A DNA stretch of 64,000 nt. Origin: Oceanobacillus arenosus (lineage in GTDB: Bacteria; Bacillota; Bacilli; Bacillales; Amphibacillaceae). The first letter of the stretch is position 1. Every line of letters begins with the position of its first letter. Below, piece by piece: positions 16,319 through 24,718 of this stretch. The notes under the pieces are model-generated. The model made no database searches, was not told the origin of the DNA, and worked only from the letters and a program-made list of their open reading frames with translations. Location: assembly GCF_003369575.1 (NCBI RefSeq), contig NZ_PIOC01000003.1:62001-126000 (forward strand), in the 5' to 3' direction. Both the position numbers and the translations under genes were made by a program.

Positions 16319-17182
16319 CTAGTCAATCACTTCTTTCAACCGTGATTCATAGGCAACATATTGTTCATGTGTCATGCTTAGTTCTTCCCATCTGTGAATT
16401 GCAGATTTCAACTGTTCATCTTGCATTGCAATTTCCTCCAATTCTCTATAGATATCTTCATAAGCCCTGTGGTTTCTTCCATCGACCATTCCAAGCAAAA
16501 GTAGCCATCTTGCTAGCACGTCATTCCAAGGATCTAGTTTATCGTCTTTCCAATCCTTGATTAACTTCGCCATTTCGATAAAATGGAACTCTATCACATT
16601 TGTCAATTGAAATTTTTCCTCATCCTCATACAAATGGTATATTGTGTGAAAACGCGTGGTTTCTCCGAATAAATTAAAGTTCATAATATTAATTGCTATA
16701 ACTGGTCTAAGTTCTTGATATGTCTTCCCTTTTTGCATCGTGCTTCTATATATGCCCGCCCAATAATAAATGGAGCGTTTGACCATATCGTATTTGTTCG
16801 TAAACTGAATCTCTACATTAATCTGTTCATCCGCATCTGTAGTAACTAATAAATCCATTCTCGACCGCTTATCACCATCAAATTCTCCGCCAGCTTCAGT
16901 ATTGGAAAAGGAAATATCCTTAATCCGCTCCCGACCTGTTCGTTGCAAAATTGCATTTAAGAACACGACGGTAATTTCTTTATTCTTTTCATTGCCAAAT
17001 AATTGTTTAAAGGCATAATCTACTTTCAAATCCATTAGTTTTTCCAGTGGAATTCGCTTCAGAATCTTGGTAATCCGAGTTTTTTCTGAATTGGGTTTAA
17101 CATATTTGTTAGGTTTTTCCATTATGGTGTCATTTGTAGTATATTCTTGAGGGGTTTCTCTGACAATTTCCTTGAGTGGCAT
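16319..17182 (-). CDS. Rpn-family PD-(D/E)XK recombination-promoting nuclease, ends at premature TAG
   Basis: A 287-residue PDDEXK-type nuclease/transposase-like protein. Family landmarks are LMDLKVDYAFKQLFGNEKNKEI, then RMDLLVTTDADEQINVEIQFTN, which contains the D...ExQ catalytic set, and an IHRWEELSMTHEQ segment near the end. Rpn proteins cleave DNA and promote RecA-independent recombination. The family usually continues into a coiled-coil tail; here a TAG interrupts that join, so the product may still hold a complete nuclease core. The start has AAGGATG upstream. Whether the TAG is a real mutation or a sequencing error cannot be told from one sequence. Confidence 0.8.
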   Translation of the reverse strand: MPLKEIVRETPQEYTTNDTIMEKPNKYVKPNSEKTRITKILKRIPLEKLMDLKVDYAFKQLFGNEKNKEITVVFLNAILQRTGRERIKDISFSNTEAGGEFDGDKRSRMDLLVTTDADEQINVEIQFTNKYDMVKRSIYYWAGIYRSTMQKGKTYQELRPVIAINIMNFNLFGETTRFHTIYHLYEDEEKFQLTNVIEFHFIEMAKLIKDWKDDKLDPWNDVLARWLLLLGMVDGRNHRAYEDIYRELEEIAMQDEQLKSAIHRWEELSMTHEQYVAYESRLKEVID

Positions 17183-17442
17183 TGCAGCACATCCTTATTG
17201 GATTGTGATGTCATACAGGGGTGTATTTCTAAAAATAGTATATCAGAAGAATAAATGAAAACCAAATGTTCCCTAGCAATTACAAACGATAGATAAAGCT
17301 ACAACTAATACGAATAGTTTAGCAATTGCTGTATTAAAATTGGAAAAGATGATCATCGGCATAGACTAATTTTTCAATTGTGAATTGATCGCTTTTAAAG
17401 TTTACTTTTGAGTAGATTTTACAGTTATAACAGTGCCTTGTG
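17183..17442. other. Intergenic, no gene seen
   Basis: About 260 bp upstream of the Rpn gene, AT-rich, with no supported coding frame. It leads into the first ~160-nt structured repeat. Confidence 0.5.
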
Positions 17443-17603
17443 ATAAAGTGAACCTTCATTCAGTGGGGGTTTTCTTCATCCCCAACTGAATGTTAGTTGA
17501 ACAGAATCGGGATTTTTACTGGCTGTTGATCCCCCACTTACAATTCTTGATCTTCCTCAAATTTTTGAAGTGGGGGTCTTACAGCCAGTTAATTCGGGAT
17601 AAA
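17443..17603 (+). repeat. ~160-nt structured repeat, copy A
   Basis: Bounded by ATAAA on each side. Hairpin 1: CATTCAGTGGGG with CCCCAACTGAATG. Then the conserved linker GTTAGTTGAACAGAATCGGG. Hairpin 2: ACTGGCTGT..CCCCCACTT with AAGTGGGGG..ACAGCCAGT. End: TTAATTCGGGATAAA. Copies B (57336), C (60858, short) and D (62467, inverted) are in this window. Confidence 0.85.
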
Positions 17604-17640
17604 AATCAGGCGCCTTCCTCCTACGAGGACGACGCCTGAT
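17601..17640 (-). terminator. Terminator of the VOC gene
   Basis: ATCAGGCG and CGCCTGAT flank a further TCCTC/GAGGA stem; read on the minus strand the hairpin ends in TTTTT. It directly adjoins repeat copy A. Confidence 0.85.
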
Positions 17641-17669
17641 TAAGAAGAATATGTAAGTACTTTCCTCTC

Positions 17670-18062
17670 TTAGCTTCTCATATGTGGGGATTCAGGGTTC
17701 ATCTCCATAAACTCAATCCAATTTCCATCCGGATCTAATACCCAAAACTGGTAGTTCAAAGCCATTCCTTGGGAAATTTCTACTTCTAAGGGGACTCCAC
17801 TTTTCTTCAACTGATCCGCCGTTTCTTGGATATCATCTACCTCGAAACAGATATGTTCCGCTCTATCTCTAACACCCTCGGCACCTCCGTAAAATAATTC
17901 AATGAAACACCCATCAGCCACTTTCACATAAACAATCCACGGTTCACCACTTGGTTGATTTAATTCAAACGCCTTCTTAAAACCAAGCTTATTACAATAA
18001 AAATCCAATGAGCGTTCCATATCTACTACATGAAATCCTTTGTGATTAATTCCTTTAATCAT
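17670..18062 (-). CDS. VOC-family (glyoxalase I-like) metalloprotein
   Basis: A 130-residue vicinal-oxygen-chelate protein with two beta-alpha-beta modules. Likely metal ligands are His in INHKGFHVVD near the N-terminus, Glu in GCFIELF, His in AEHICFEV and Glu in DGNWIEFME. Candidates are lactoylglutathione lyase-like, dioxygenase or thiol-transferase roles; the sequence does not decide. It has an AGGAGG site before its ATG and its own terminator. It lies divergent from the selenium cluster but shows no functional link. Confidence 0.8.
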   Translation of the reverse strand: MIKGINHKGFHVVDMERSLDFYCNKLGFKKAFELNQPSGEPWIVYVKVADGCFIELFYGGAEGVRDRAEHICFEVDDIQETADQLKKSGVPLEVEISQGMALNYQFWVLDPDGNWIEFMEMNPESPHMRS

Positions 18063-18148
18063 TATCTATTCCTCCTTATACTTTTTCTTCTGCCTCCCTA
18101 CTATTTTACTCTTTTTATTAACACTATGCCTCCAATCGCTCTCATCTT

Positions 18149-18198
18149 AATGCATAAAACTTATGATATAATAGAATGTATTTTTATTATGCAGGAGG
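18149..18198 (+). promoter_or_regulatory. Extended -10 promoter and misplaced strong ribosome binding site of the permease gene
   Basis: TGATATAAT at 18164-18172 is a perfect extended -10, placing the transcript start near 18179. The first in-frame ATG (18189) would then be only about 10 nt in, while a perfect AGGAGG (18193-18198) lies after it, eight bases ahead of an ATA codon at 18207. Confidence 0.6.
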
Positions 18199-19259
18199 TT
18201 ATTATCATAGATACTATTATTAAACAACATTCACAAAAACATAAGAAAATGATTGGCTTTGTTGTTGCATTTATTCTTATAGCGGCTGTTGGATTACTTT
18301 ATGTAAAATGGTGGCCATATTATAACAAATCCATAACAGCAATAAATACACATTCGATTGGGACTTCCATTTTAGGAGACCTTTCCAGTATAACTCCTTC
18401 ATGGCAGGCTGCAATCGACTATGCCATTGTATATTTTCAATCTGTATGGAAAGCAGCAGTACTTGGTATTTTATTAGGTTCTTTGGTTCAAGTTTTAATA
18501 CCTACGCAGTGGCTGTTAAAAGTACTTGGGAAAACAACATTTGGCAGTACGGCAATTGCCGGTATCGCATCGGTTCCTGGCATGATGTGTACTTGCTGTG
18601 CAGCACCCTTGGCTGTTGGGCTGCGCAAAAAGAATGTTTCCGTCGGATCAGCACTTGCATTCTGGATCGGGAATCCAATGCTTAATCCAGCAACACTCAT
18701 TTTTATGACTTTCGTATTATCATGGAAATTCACAGTGATGCGTCTATTATTTGGTATCATTTTAACCTTTGGAGTCAGTTATTTAGCCAATCGGTTTGTA
18801 AAAGACACTAAGCCAATCGATATCAATAAGCTGGTTACAGAAATAGAGCCAGAAGGAAGTTTCCTATCAAGATGGTTGAAAAGCTTAGGTACAATGCTTC
18901 TTTATATTGTACCTGCATATATCTTGTCTGTTTTACTATTAGGAGCGGGACATGTCTGGTTATTTCCACACCTTGGTGAGTCGACAGCAAATAGTCTGAT
19001 TGCAATCATTATTTTTGCGATTACCGGAATGCTGTTTGTTATCCCAACTGCTGCTGAGATCCCAATTATCCAGACATTTTTATCTCTAGGACTTGGCGGT
19101 GGACCTGCAGCAGCCTTACTGATTACATTGCCTGCAATCAGCCTGCCATCTTTATTAATCGTGTATAAGTCGTTTCCTAAAAAGGTATTACTATTTGTAA
19201 GTGCATCGGTAGTAATCCTCGGTATCATAAGTGGTTTAATAGGTAAAATAATTTTTTAA
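18189..19259 (+). CDS. YraQ/ArsP-like permease (DUF318 family), putative selenium-cluster transporter
   Basis: About 356 residues and eight or more membrane segments. The family hallmark MMCTCCAAPLAVGLRKK lies around residue 130, followed by ALAFWIGNPMLNPATL; a second half repeats the pattern around FVIPTAAEIPIIQTF. ArsP relatives export trivalent organoarsenicals, and others are of unknown substrate. Here the gene is directly upstream of selD and mnmH on the same strand, so a selenium species is a reasonable guess. The start is uncertain: ATG 18189 lacks a ribosome binding site, whereas AGGAGG fits an ATA at 18207 (see findings). Confidence 0.75.
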   Translation: MQEVIIIDTIIKQHSQKHKKMIGFVVAFILIAAVGLLYVKWWPYYNKSITAINTHSIGTSILGDLSSITPSWQAAIDYAIVYFQSVWKAAVLGILLGSLVQVLIPTQWLLKVLGKTTFGSTAIAGIASVPGMMCTCCAAPLAVGLRKKNVSVGSALAFWIGNPMLNPATLIFMTFVLSWKFTVMRLLFGIILTFGVSYLANRFVKDTKPIDINKLVTEIEPEGSFLSRWLKSLGTMLLYIVPAYILSVLLLGAGHVWLFPHLGESTANSLIAIIIFAITGMLFVIPTAAEIPIIQTFLSLGLGGGPAAALLITLPAISLPSLLIVYKSFPKKVLLFVSASVVILGIISGLIGKIIF

Positions 19260-19364
19260 TATAGGCAGCCTCGACTAAGTTATTTTCCAGGTTGAAGAAA
19301 TGCAATTTTCTATCCAGTGTTCTATAATATTTAATATAGAAACAAAAAGAAAGGTCGGATAAAA

Positions 19365-20414
19365 ATGACAGATACTACGAATGTAAAGCTAACATCATAC
19401 ACATCCAAGGGTGGGTGTGGCTGTAAAATCGGACCTGCTGACTTGGCGAAAGTGTTAAGGGAATTACCACCCGCGACTCCAAACCCAAATCTTCTAGTAG
19501 GTCTGGAAACAGGCGATGATGCAGGCGTCTATAAACTAACAGATGAACTGGCAATGGTACAGACAGTTGACTTTTTCACACCTATCGTTGATGACCCATA
19601 TGACTTTGGACAGGTTGCAGCTGCAAATGCGATTAGTGATATTTATGCTATGGGCGGTAAGCCGTTAACAGCTTTAAATATTGTTGCATTCCCAATTCAT
19701 ACATTGGAAAAGCAAGTATTAGCGGAAATTCTTCGCGGTGCGGGTGATAAACTGAAAGAAGCTGGAGTTTCGCTTGTTGGCGGCCACTCAATCGATGACC
19801 AAGAGCCTAAATTCGGGTTAGCTGTGACAGGTATTGTCCATCCTGATAAAGTACGGACAAATGCCGGCGCTAAACCTGGCGACAAGCTGATTTTAACAAA
19901 ACCAATTGGAGTTGGCATCACAACAACCTCCATTAAGCGCGGTATCGTAACGGATGAGGAAATTAAGCGAGTCACAACTGTTATGTCAACGCTGAATAAA
20001 ACAGCTGCAGAGATGATGGAACCCTTTAATGTACATTCATGTACGGATGTGACTGGATTTGGCTTGCTTGGACATGCTTCGGAAATGGCAAAAGGAAGCA
20101 ATGCAGGCATTCGCATTTATCAAGAACAAGTTCCAGTACTGCCGAGAGTAAGAGAGCTTGCTGAAGCAGGTGCTGTACCTGGTGGAACGAAGAATAATTT
20201 TGCACATCTTCAAGGTGATGTTACCTTCAAACAATCGATGGACCAAATCGATCAATACATTCTCTGTGATGCAGTTACATCCGGTGGGCTTCTGATAGCT
20301 ATCCCTAATGAAGAAGCTGACGAACTGTTGACCAATCTAAAAAATGCTGGTGTTGAAGCTGCATTAATTGGGGAAGTAACAGAAGAAAACCCTGGCCACA
20401 TTCATGTTTTATAA
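19365..20414 (+). CDS. selD: Selenide, water dikinase (selenophosphate synthetase)
   Basis: A 349-residue enzyme making selenophosphate from selenide and ATP. The N-terminal loop GGCGCKIG has the catalytic cysteine (C18) and lysine (K21); the organism uses Cys, not Sec, here. Other motifs are GDDAGVYKL, VQTVDFFTP, DIYAMGGKP, LVGGHSIDDQEPKFGL and HSCTDVTGFGLLGHASEM, all ATP- or metal-binding parts of the PurM-like fold. AAAGGTC precedes the ATG. It is followed by a strong terminator and then mnmH, which consumes selenophosphate. Confidence 0.96.
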   Translation: MTDTTNVKLTSYTSKGGCGCKIGPADLAKVLRELPPATPNPNLLVGLETGDDAGVYKLTDELAMVQTVDFFTPIVDDPYDFGQVAAANAISDIYAMGGKPLTALNIVAFPIHTLEKQVLAEILRGAGDKLKEAGVSLVGGHSIDDQEPKFGLAVTGIVHPDKVRTNAGAKPGDKLILTKPIGVGITTTSIKRGIVTDEEIKRVTTVMSTLNKTAAEMMEPFNVHSCTDVTGFGLLGHASEMAKGSNAGIRIYQEQVPVLPRVRELAEAGAVPGGTKNNFAHLQGDVTFKQSMDQIDQYILCDAVTSGGLLIAIPNEEADELLTNLKNAGVEAALIGEVTEENPGHIHVL

Positions 20415-20438
20415 TATTTAAAAGTACATGTGCAATCA

Positions 20439-20469
20439 GTAAAAAATCGGCAACCTGCCGATTTTTTAC
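20439..20469. terminator. Bidirectional terminator between selD and mnmH
   Basis: GTAAAAAATCGGCA and TGCCGATTTTTTAC form a perfect 14-bp stem with a 3-nt loop and a T-run. mnmH begins 30 bp later, so it either relies on read-through or has its own promoter near the hairpin. Confidence 0.85.
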
Positions 20470-20499
20470 GTTCAGGCAATTTGAAAGGTGGAAAACTGC

Positions 20500-21549
20500 A
20501 TGTTTCAGGATATTTCAATCGACGATTTAATCGTATTAAAAAATAAAGGAGAATTAACGGTTATTGATGTCCGTTCTCCGTCTGAATATAAAGATGCTAC
20601 CATCCCAGGCAGTATCAACATTCCTTTTTTCAATGATGAGGAAAGAGCGGAAGTTGGAACAATTTACAAGCAAGTGAGTCCGCAAGCAGCAAAAGACAGA
20701 GGCCTGGAAATCGTTTCTGCCAAATTACCCGATTTCATCAAGAAATTTAGAAAGCTGGAAGGTAATAAAGCTGTATTCTGTTGGCGTGGCGGGATGCGCA
20801 GCAGAACTACAGCTACCGTGCTTGCCCTAATGGGAATAAAAGCATTTCGGCTCGATGGCGGCTATCGCAGCTTTCGGCACTGGGTTGTAGACAAGCTGGA
20901 AAATACCGAATGGCGGAAAGAAGCAATCGTGTTAAACGGATATACGGGATCGGGCAAGACATTGATATTGCAGCAGCTGCATGAGGCAGGCTATCCTGTT
21001 ATCGATTTTGAAGGGCTGGCAAATCATAGAGGTTCTAATTTCGGCCAAATCGGATTGGACCCAAACAACCAGAAAAAGTTCGATGGATTGTTGATTGAAG
21101 ATTTAATCCGGCTAAAAGATTCTTCATATGTCCTTTTTGAAGGTGAAAGCCGGCGAATTGGTAAAGTAGCGCTCCCTAATTTTATTATGGAGATGAAAGA
21201 TAAGGGGACCCAACTAATTATCGAAATGCCTATTGAAGAAAGAATGATTCATATTCTCGATGATTATCATCCTTGGGAGCATCAAGAGGAGTGTATCGAA
21301 GCTTTTGCCCGGGTTAAAAAACGGATTCATACACCAATCGCAGCGCAAATCGAATCCGATTTAAAGTCAGGAAACTTTTCTGAAGCGGTAGGACTTCTGC
21401 TTGAATACTACTATGATCCCCTTTATGACCATACAGCAATGCAGATTCCAGCAGATCAAAAAATTCGAATAAAGGCAGATAATATCGACGAAGCAGTTGA
21501 ATCATTGAAAAAATATCTGGATGTGAAACAGCAAACGAAGCAGATATAG
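20500..21549 (+). CDS. mnmH: tRNA 2-selenouridine synthase (MnmH/SelU/YbbB)
   Basis: It replaces sulfur by selenium at the wobble 2-thiouridine of tRNA for Lys, Glu and Gln, using selenophosphate, through a geranylated intermediate. The N-terminal rhodanese domain has VIDVRSPSEY and the active cysteine in VFCWRGGMRSRT (C94). A P-loop domain follows with LNGYTGSGKT (about 147-154). Length (349 aa) is normal. The start ATG 20500 has AAAGGTGG nine bases upstream; a GTG at 20488 is less likely. With selD this gives a complete selenouridine pathway, without any sign of selenocysteine genes in the window. Confidence 0.94.
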   Translation: MFQDISIDDLIVLKNKGELTVIDVRSPSEYKDATIPGSINIPFFNDEERAEVGTIYKQVSPQAAKDRGLEIVSAKLPDFIKKFRKLEGNKAVFCWRGGMRSRTTATVLALMGIKAFRLDGGYRSFRHWVVDKLENTEWRKEAIVLNGYTGSGKTLILQQLHEAGYPVIDFEGLANHRGSNFGQIGLDPNNQKKFDGLLIEDLIRLKDSSYVLFEGESRRIGKVALPNFIMEMKDKGTQLIIEMPIEERMIHILDDYHPWEHQEECIEAFARVKKRIHTPIAAQIESDLKSGNFSEAVGLLLEYYYDPLYDHTAMQIPADQKIRIKADNIDEAVESLKKYLDVKQQTKQI

Positions 21550-21769
21550 CTGGTGGAGAGCGGGAATGGTAAGGGATTTTTTATTAGTGGTGGTGCTGAG
21601 ATACTTCAAGGGCAGAGCAAATATGATGCTGCATTAGATAGATTTAACATATGTAGCATTATGAGTTGAGATTTCCGTAATTGGCTCCATCATTGCCTTT
21701 TAACGCCCCACTTTTTATTTATTCGCTCCACCTCAATGCTCATACAATTTCCAAGCTGCATACATGTAA

Positions 21770-21783
21770 CTGGGGTCAGACCC
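21770..21783 (+). repeat. Short palindromic repeat CTGGGGTCAGACCC, copy 1
   Basis: An exact 14-base match, in reverse orientation, to 44707-44720. The core GGGTCnGACCC is palindromic. It lies in the gap before the GGDEF/EAL gene. Confidence 0.5.
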
Positions 21784-21916
21784 TGTAATCCCCCTTGTCC
21801 CTTTAGATCTATTTCCCCAATCCCCTTTTTTCCATAATTCGACAAAATATGGTAAAATAGGCCTAATTGATTATTGAGAATTTTATTCGCCAAAAAAATC
21901 ACGCGGAGGTATCAAA

Positions 21917-24454
21917 TTGCTTGCCAATTTCAATAAAAAGAAAAAATTACAGGCTTATTTAGAGCAAGAAATGCATTCCTACCAAGAAATCTTCGAGAAC
22001 TCGCCTGACATCCTGCTCTTTGTTGTGGACCTTAAGGGAGTGATTGTAAACGTCCATGGAGGAATTATCCGATTATTGGGCGTGGATGTAGACGAAATCG
22101 TCGGAAAAAAATACCGTAGCTATATTTACAAGGAAGACGTTAAGATAGTAAAAGATTATTTTACTAAAGTATGGAATGGAGAAACACTATATGTCAAATA
22201 TCGAGTTACGAATAAAATAGGCGATATCATTCCTATCGATGTAACACTAACACCTATTCAACTAGAGGATCGTGAAGTCATCGGTTTTTATGGATTAACG
22301 CATGATATTTCCACCGAACGACATTTGAAGCAAGAAAATTTAAAGTTACAGGAAAGACTTAAATCAATCATTCATCATGCACACGAAATCATTGGCATCC
22401 TAGATTCTGAAGGAAAATTCATCTTTGAGAGCCCATCCATTGAATCTTCTCTTGGTTATAAAGTGGCGGAAATTACGGGGCAGAAAAGTTTTGACTTTGT
22501 CCATCCCGACGACTTGCCTACGGTGATGAGAAAGTTTGATGAAATTCTCAATCGACCGAATACCCCGTTTACTATAGAGCTTCGCTTAAGACATAAAATA
22601 GGGGAATGGCGCGATTTTACGGTCGTTTGCACCAATTTGCTTGAAAACCCAAATGTAAACGGGATTGTTTGTAACCTCCAAGACATTACGGAAATAAAAA
22701 GACAAGCGCTCGAAATTCAGTATATGGCATATCATGATTACTTAACTAAATTACCTAATCGTCGTGCTTTTGAAGACAGGCTGGACCTTGAAAGTCGGCT
22801 GGCCAATGTGGACGGACGAAAATTTGCTGTTCTGATTTTCAATTTAGACGGGTTTAAGTTTTTAAATGACACTTTCGGGCATGATATTGGCGATCTGCTA
22901 TTAATGGAAGTTGCAAGAAAGGTAAATAGTGCACTTCATAACGATATAGAAATGATGGCAAGAATTGGCGGTGATGAGTTTGCTATATTAATGACTAACT
23001 TGCACGCTATCGATCATATTGAAAAAATAGCTAAAGCAGTATTACATGTATTTGAGAAATCATTTAAAGTGAAGGATTATCAGCTTTATCTAACAGCAAG
23101 TATCGGTATTAGTATTTATCCTGAATCTGGGGAGGACGCAGCTTCTCTCATGAAGAATGCAGGTGTTGCCGTGTATCTCGCAGAAAAAGCAGGTCATAAT
23201 ACATATGAGATTATTTCACCAACCGCAAATGTTGAGACCTACAAATTATTTTCTTTACGAAATGAGCTTCGACATGCGTTTCACAATGATCAATTCCTTG
23301 TCTATTATCAACCGATAATGCATGCAGAGACAAATGAAATTGACGCTGTAGAGGCACTCGTTCGTTGGAATCATCCGATTTGGGGAATCGTTTTGCCGAA
23401 TGAATTTATTCCACTCGCAGAAGAGTCAGGGTTAATCATTGAGATTGGCGAATGGGTATTGAAGACTGCTTGTAAGAAATTGCGGTCTTGGCATGATGCT
23501 GGATACATGGTAAAAGCATCTGTTAACCTTTCTTTGATTCAATTTTCACAAATAGATTTGATTGACATAATTACAAGTACTTTACAAGAAAATGACCTCG
23601 ATCCGAAATGGTTAACGCTTGAGATTACCGAAACCGCGATGTTAGAACAAAAAGAGAAAGTGTTGAAGAAGATTGCTCAAATACGTGCGTTAGGTATCCA
23701 AATCTCACTTGATGATTTTGGAGCAGGATTTGCTTCATTTAAAAACTTAAAAGACATCAAACCAGATATCTTGAAAATAGATAAATCCTTAGTGAAGGAC
23801 ATTCCTTCCGAGCAGGACAGTACCGAAATTGTAGCTTCCATTATTCAATTGGCCCATCGGTTGTCCATACAAGTGGTAGCGGAAGGCATTGAAACAAAAG
23901 AGCAGAAAGAATTACTATTAAAATTGGAATGCGAGAGAATGCAAGGGTATCTATTTAGTAAACCTGTTTCAGAAGAAAATATCGAGAAAGTATTAGAAAG
24001 AACTATAAATACAGAGATAGACCCATTACCTTTCCAAGAGCAAAGAGCCTATTTCCGACTTGATTTACAATATCCGCTGGAAGCACTGATGACCATTTCA
24101 GAGTTGAATGGAAAGAAAGTACAATTAGGATACACGAAAGTCTTATTTGAAAATTTAGGTCCAGGTGGATTACGTTTTTTATCAAATATCAAACTTCCCG
24201 TAAGTTCGGATATACTAATAAAGTTCCAAACAACCCTTACCGATGAAGACTTAACCTTTTACGGAACAATCGTCCATGAATCAGAGCTAGATGGGTTAAA
24301 TCGATATGGTGTTGAATTCATTATGGATGAACAAGAAAGGGGAAACCTGATTACAAAGTTCAATCAGCTGCAAGTACAGTTAAAGAAGAGCCCCCTTTTG
24401 CCAGGATCCCCATTCGTGACAGAGGATGTGTTTACTTACTTTAAGCAGTTGTAA
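21917..24454 (+). CDS. PAS-PAS-GGDEF-EAL-PilZ cyclic-di-GMP signalling protein
   Basis: An 845-residue soluble protein. Two PAS sensors (about 20-140 and 150-265), each ending in DIS/DIT-type motifs, precede a GGDEF domain with an intact ARIGGDEFAIL loop (about 355), an EAL domain with VEALVRW (about 478) and the downstream DDFGAGFASF loop, and a C-terminal PilZ-like domain (about 705-815; YFRLDLQY then ENLGPGGLRFLS). The GGDEF and EAL signatures look catalytic, so it may both make and break c-di-GMP, with PilZ giving feedback. No membrane segment is seen, so PAS input is cytoplasmic. The start is TTG with CGGAGG upstream. It is monocistronic with a downstream terminator. Confidence 0.9.
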   Translation: MLANFNKKKKLQAYLEQEMHSYQEIFENSPDILLFVVDLKGVIVNVHGGIIRLLGVDVDEIVGKKYRSYIYKEDVKIVKDYFTKVWNGETLYVKYRVTNKIGDIIPIDVTLTPIQLEDREVIGFYGLTHDISTERHLKQENLKLQERLKSIIHHAHEIIGILDSEGKFIFESPSIESSLGYKVAEITGQKSFDFVHPDDLPTVMRKFDEILNRPNTPFTIELRLRHKIGEWRDFTVVCTNLLENPNVNGIVCNLQDITEIKRQALEIQYMAYHDYLTKLPNRRAFEDRLDLESRLANVDGRKFAVLIFNLDGFKFLNDTFGHDIGDLLLMEVARKVNSALHNDIEMMARIGGDEFAILMTNLHAIDHIEKIAKAVLHVFEKSFKVKDYQLYLTASIGISIYPESGEDAASLMKNAGVAVYLAEKAGHNTYEIISPTANVETYKLFSLRNELRHAFHNDQFLVYYQPIMHAETNEIDAVEALVRWNHPIWGIVLPNEFIPLAEESGLIIEIGEWVLKTACKKLRSWHDAGYMVKASVNLSLIQFSQIDLIDIITSTLQENDLDPKWLTLEITETAMLEQKEKVLKKIAQIRALGIQISLDDFGAGFASFKNLKDIKPDILKIDKSLVKDIPSEQDSTEIVASIIQLAHRLSIQVVAEGIETKEQKELLLKLECERMQGYLFSKPVSEENIEKVLERTINTEIDPLPFQEQRAYFRLDLQYPLEALMTISELNGKKVQLGYTKVLFENLGPGGLRFLSNIKLPVSSDILIKFQTTLTDEDLTFYGTIVHESELDGLNRYGVEFIMDEQERGNLITKFNQLQVQLKKSPLLPGSPFVTEDVFTYFKQL

Positions 24455-24513
24455 GTGAATTTACGTAACATAGGATTCTAAATTAGAACTATAATTATAT
24501 AGGAGAAAATCGT

Positions 24514-24548
24514 AAATCAACCAGTTATTTCTTGGTTGATTTCTTTTT
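24514..24548 (+). terminator. Terminator of the GGDEF/EAL gene
   Basis: AAATCAACCA and TGGTTGATTT form a 10-bp stem, followed by CTTTTTGG. Confidence 0.85.
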
Positions 24549-24718
24549 GGTGCTAGGGAATCGGGAGGAAAATCATAAATGGTTAAAGCCTATCTAATTG
24601 AACTGGTTCCAATTTTGGAGAGCACATGAAAAAGTTGGGGTGACCACTCCCCCTTCAAACCGTATGAATAATACTTTTGAGATACAAGATTGTGGTAGTG
24701 ATCTGATCCAACATTACT

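Noticed and set aside
15924-16322. Long plus-strand frames rich in Ser/Phe/Cys
   Set aside because: They are the reverse of the coiled-coil repeats, an artefact of repetitive codons.
19365-20414. Selenocysteine in SelD
   Set aside because: The catalytic position is an ordinary Cys codon and no in-frame TGA is present.
21690-21902. A 70-aa minus-strand frame before the GGDEF/EAL gene
   Set aside because: It spans a dispersed palindromic repeat and lacks a ribosome binding site.
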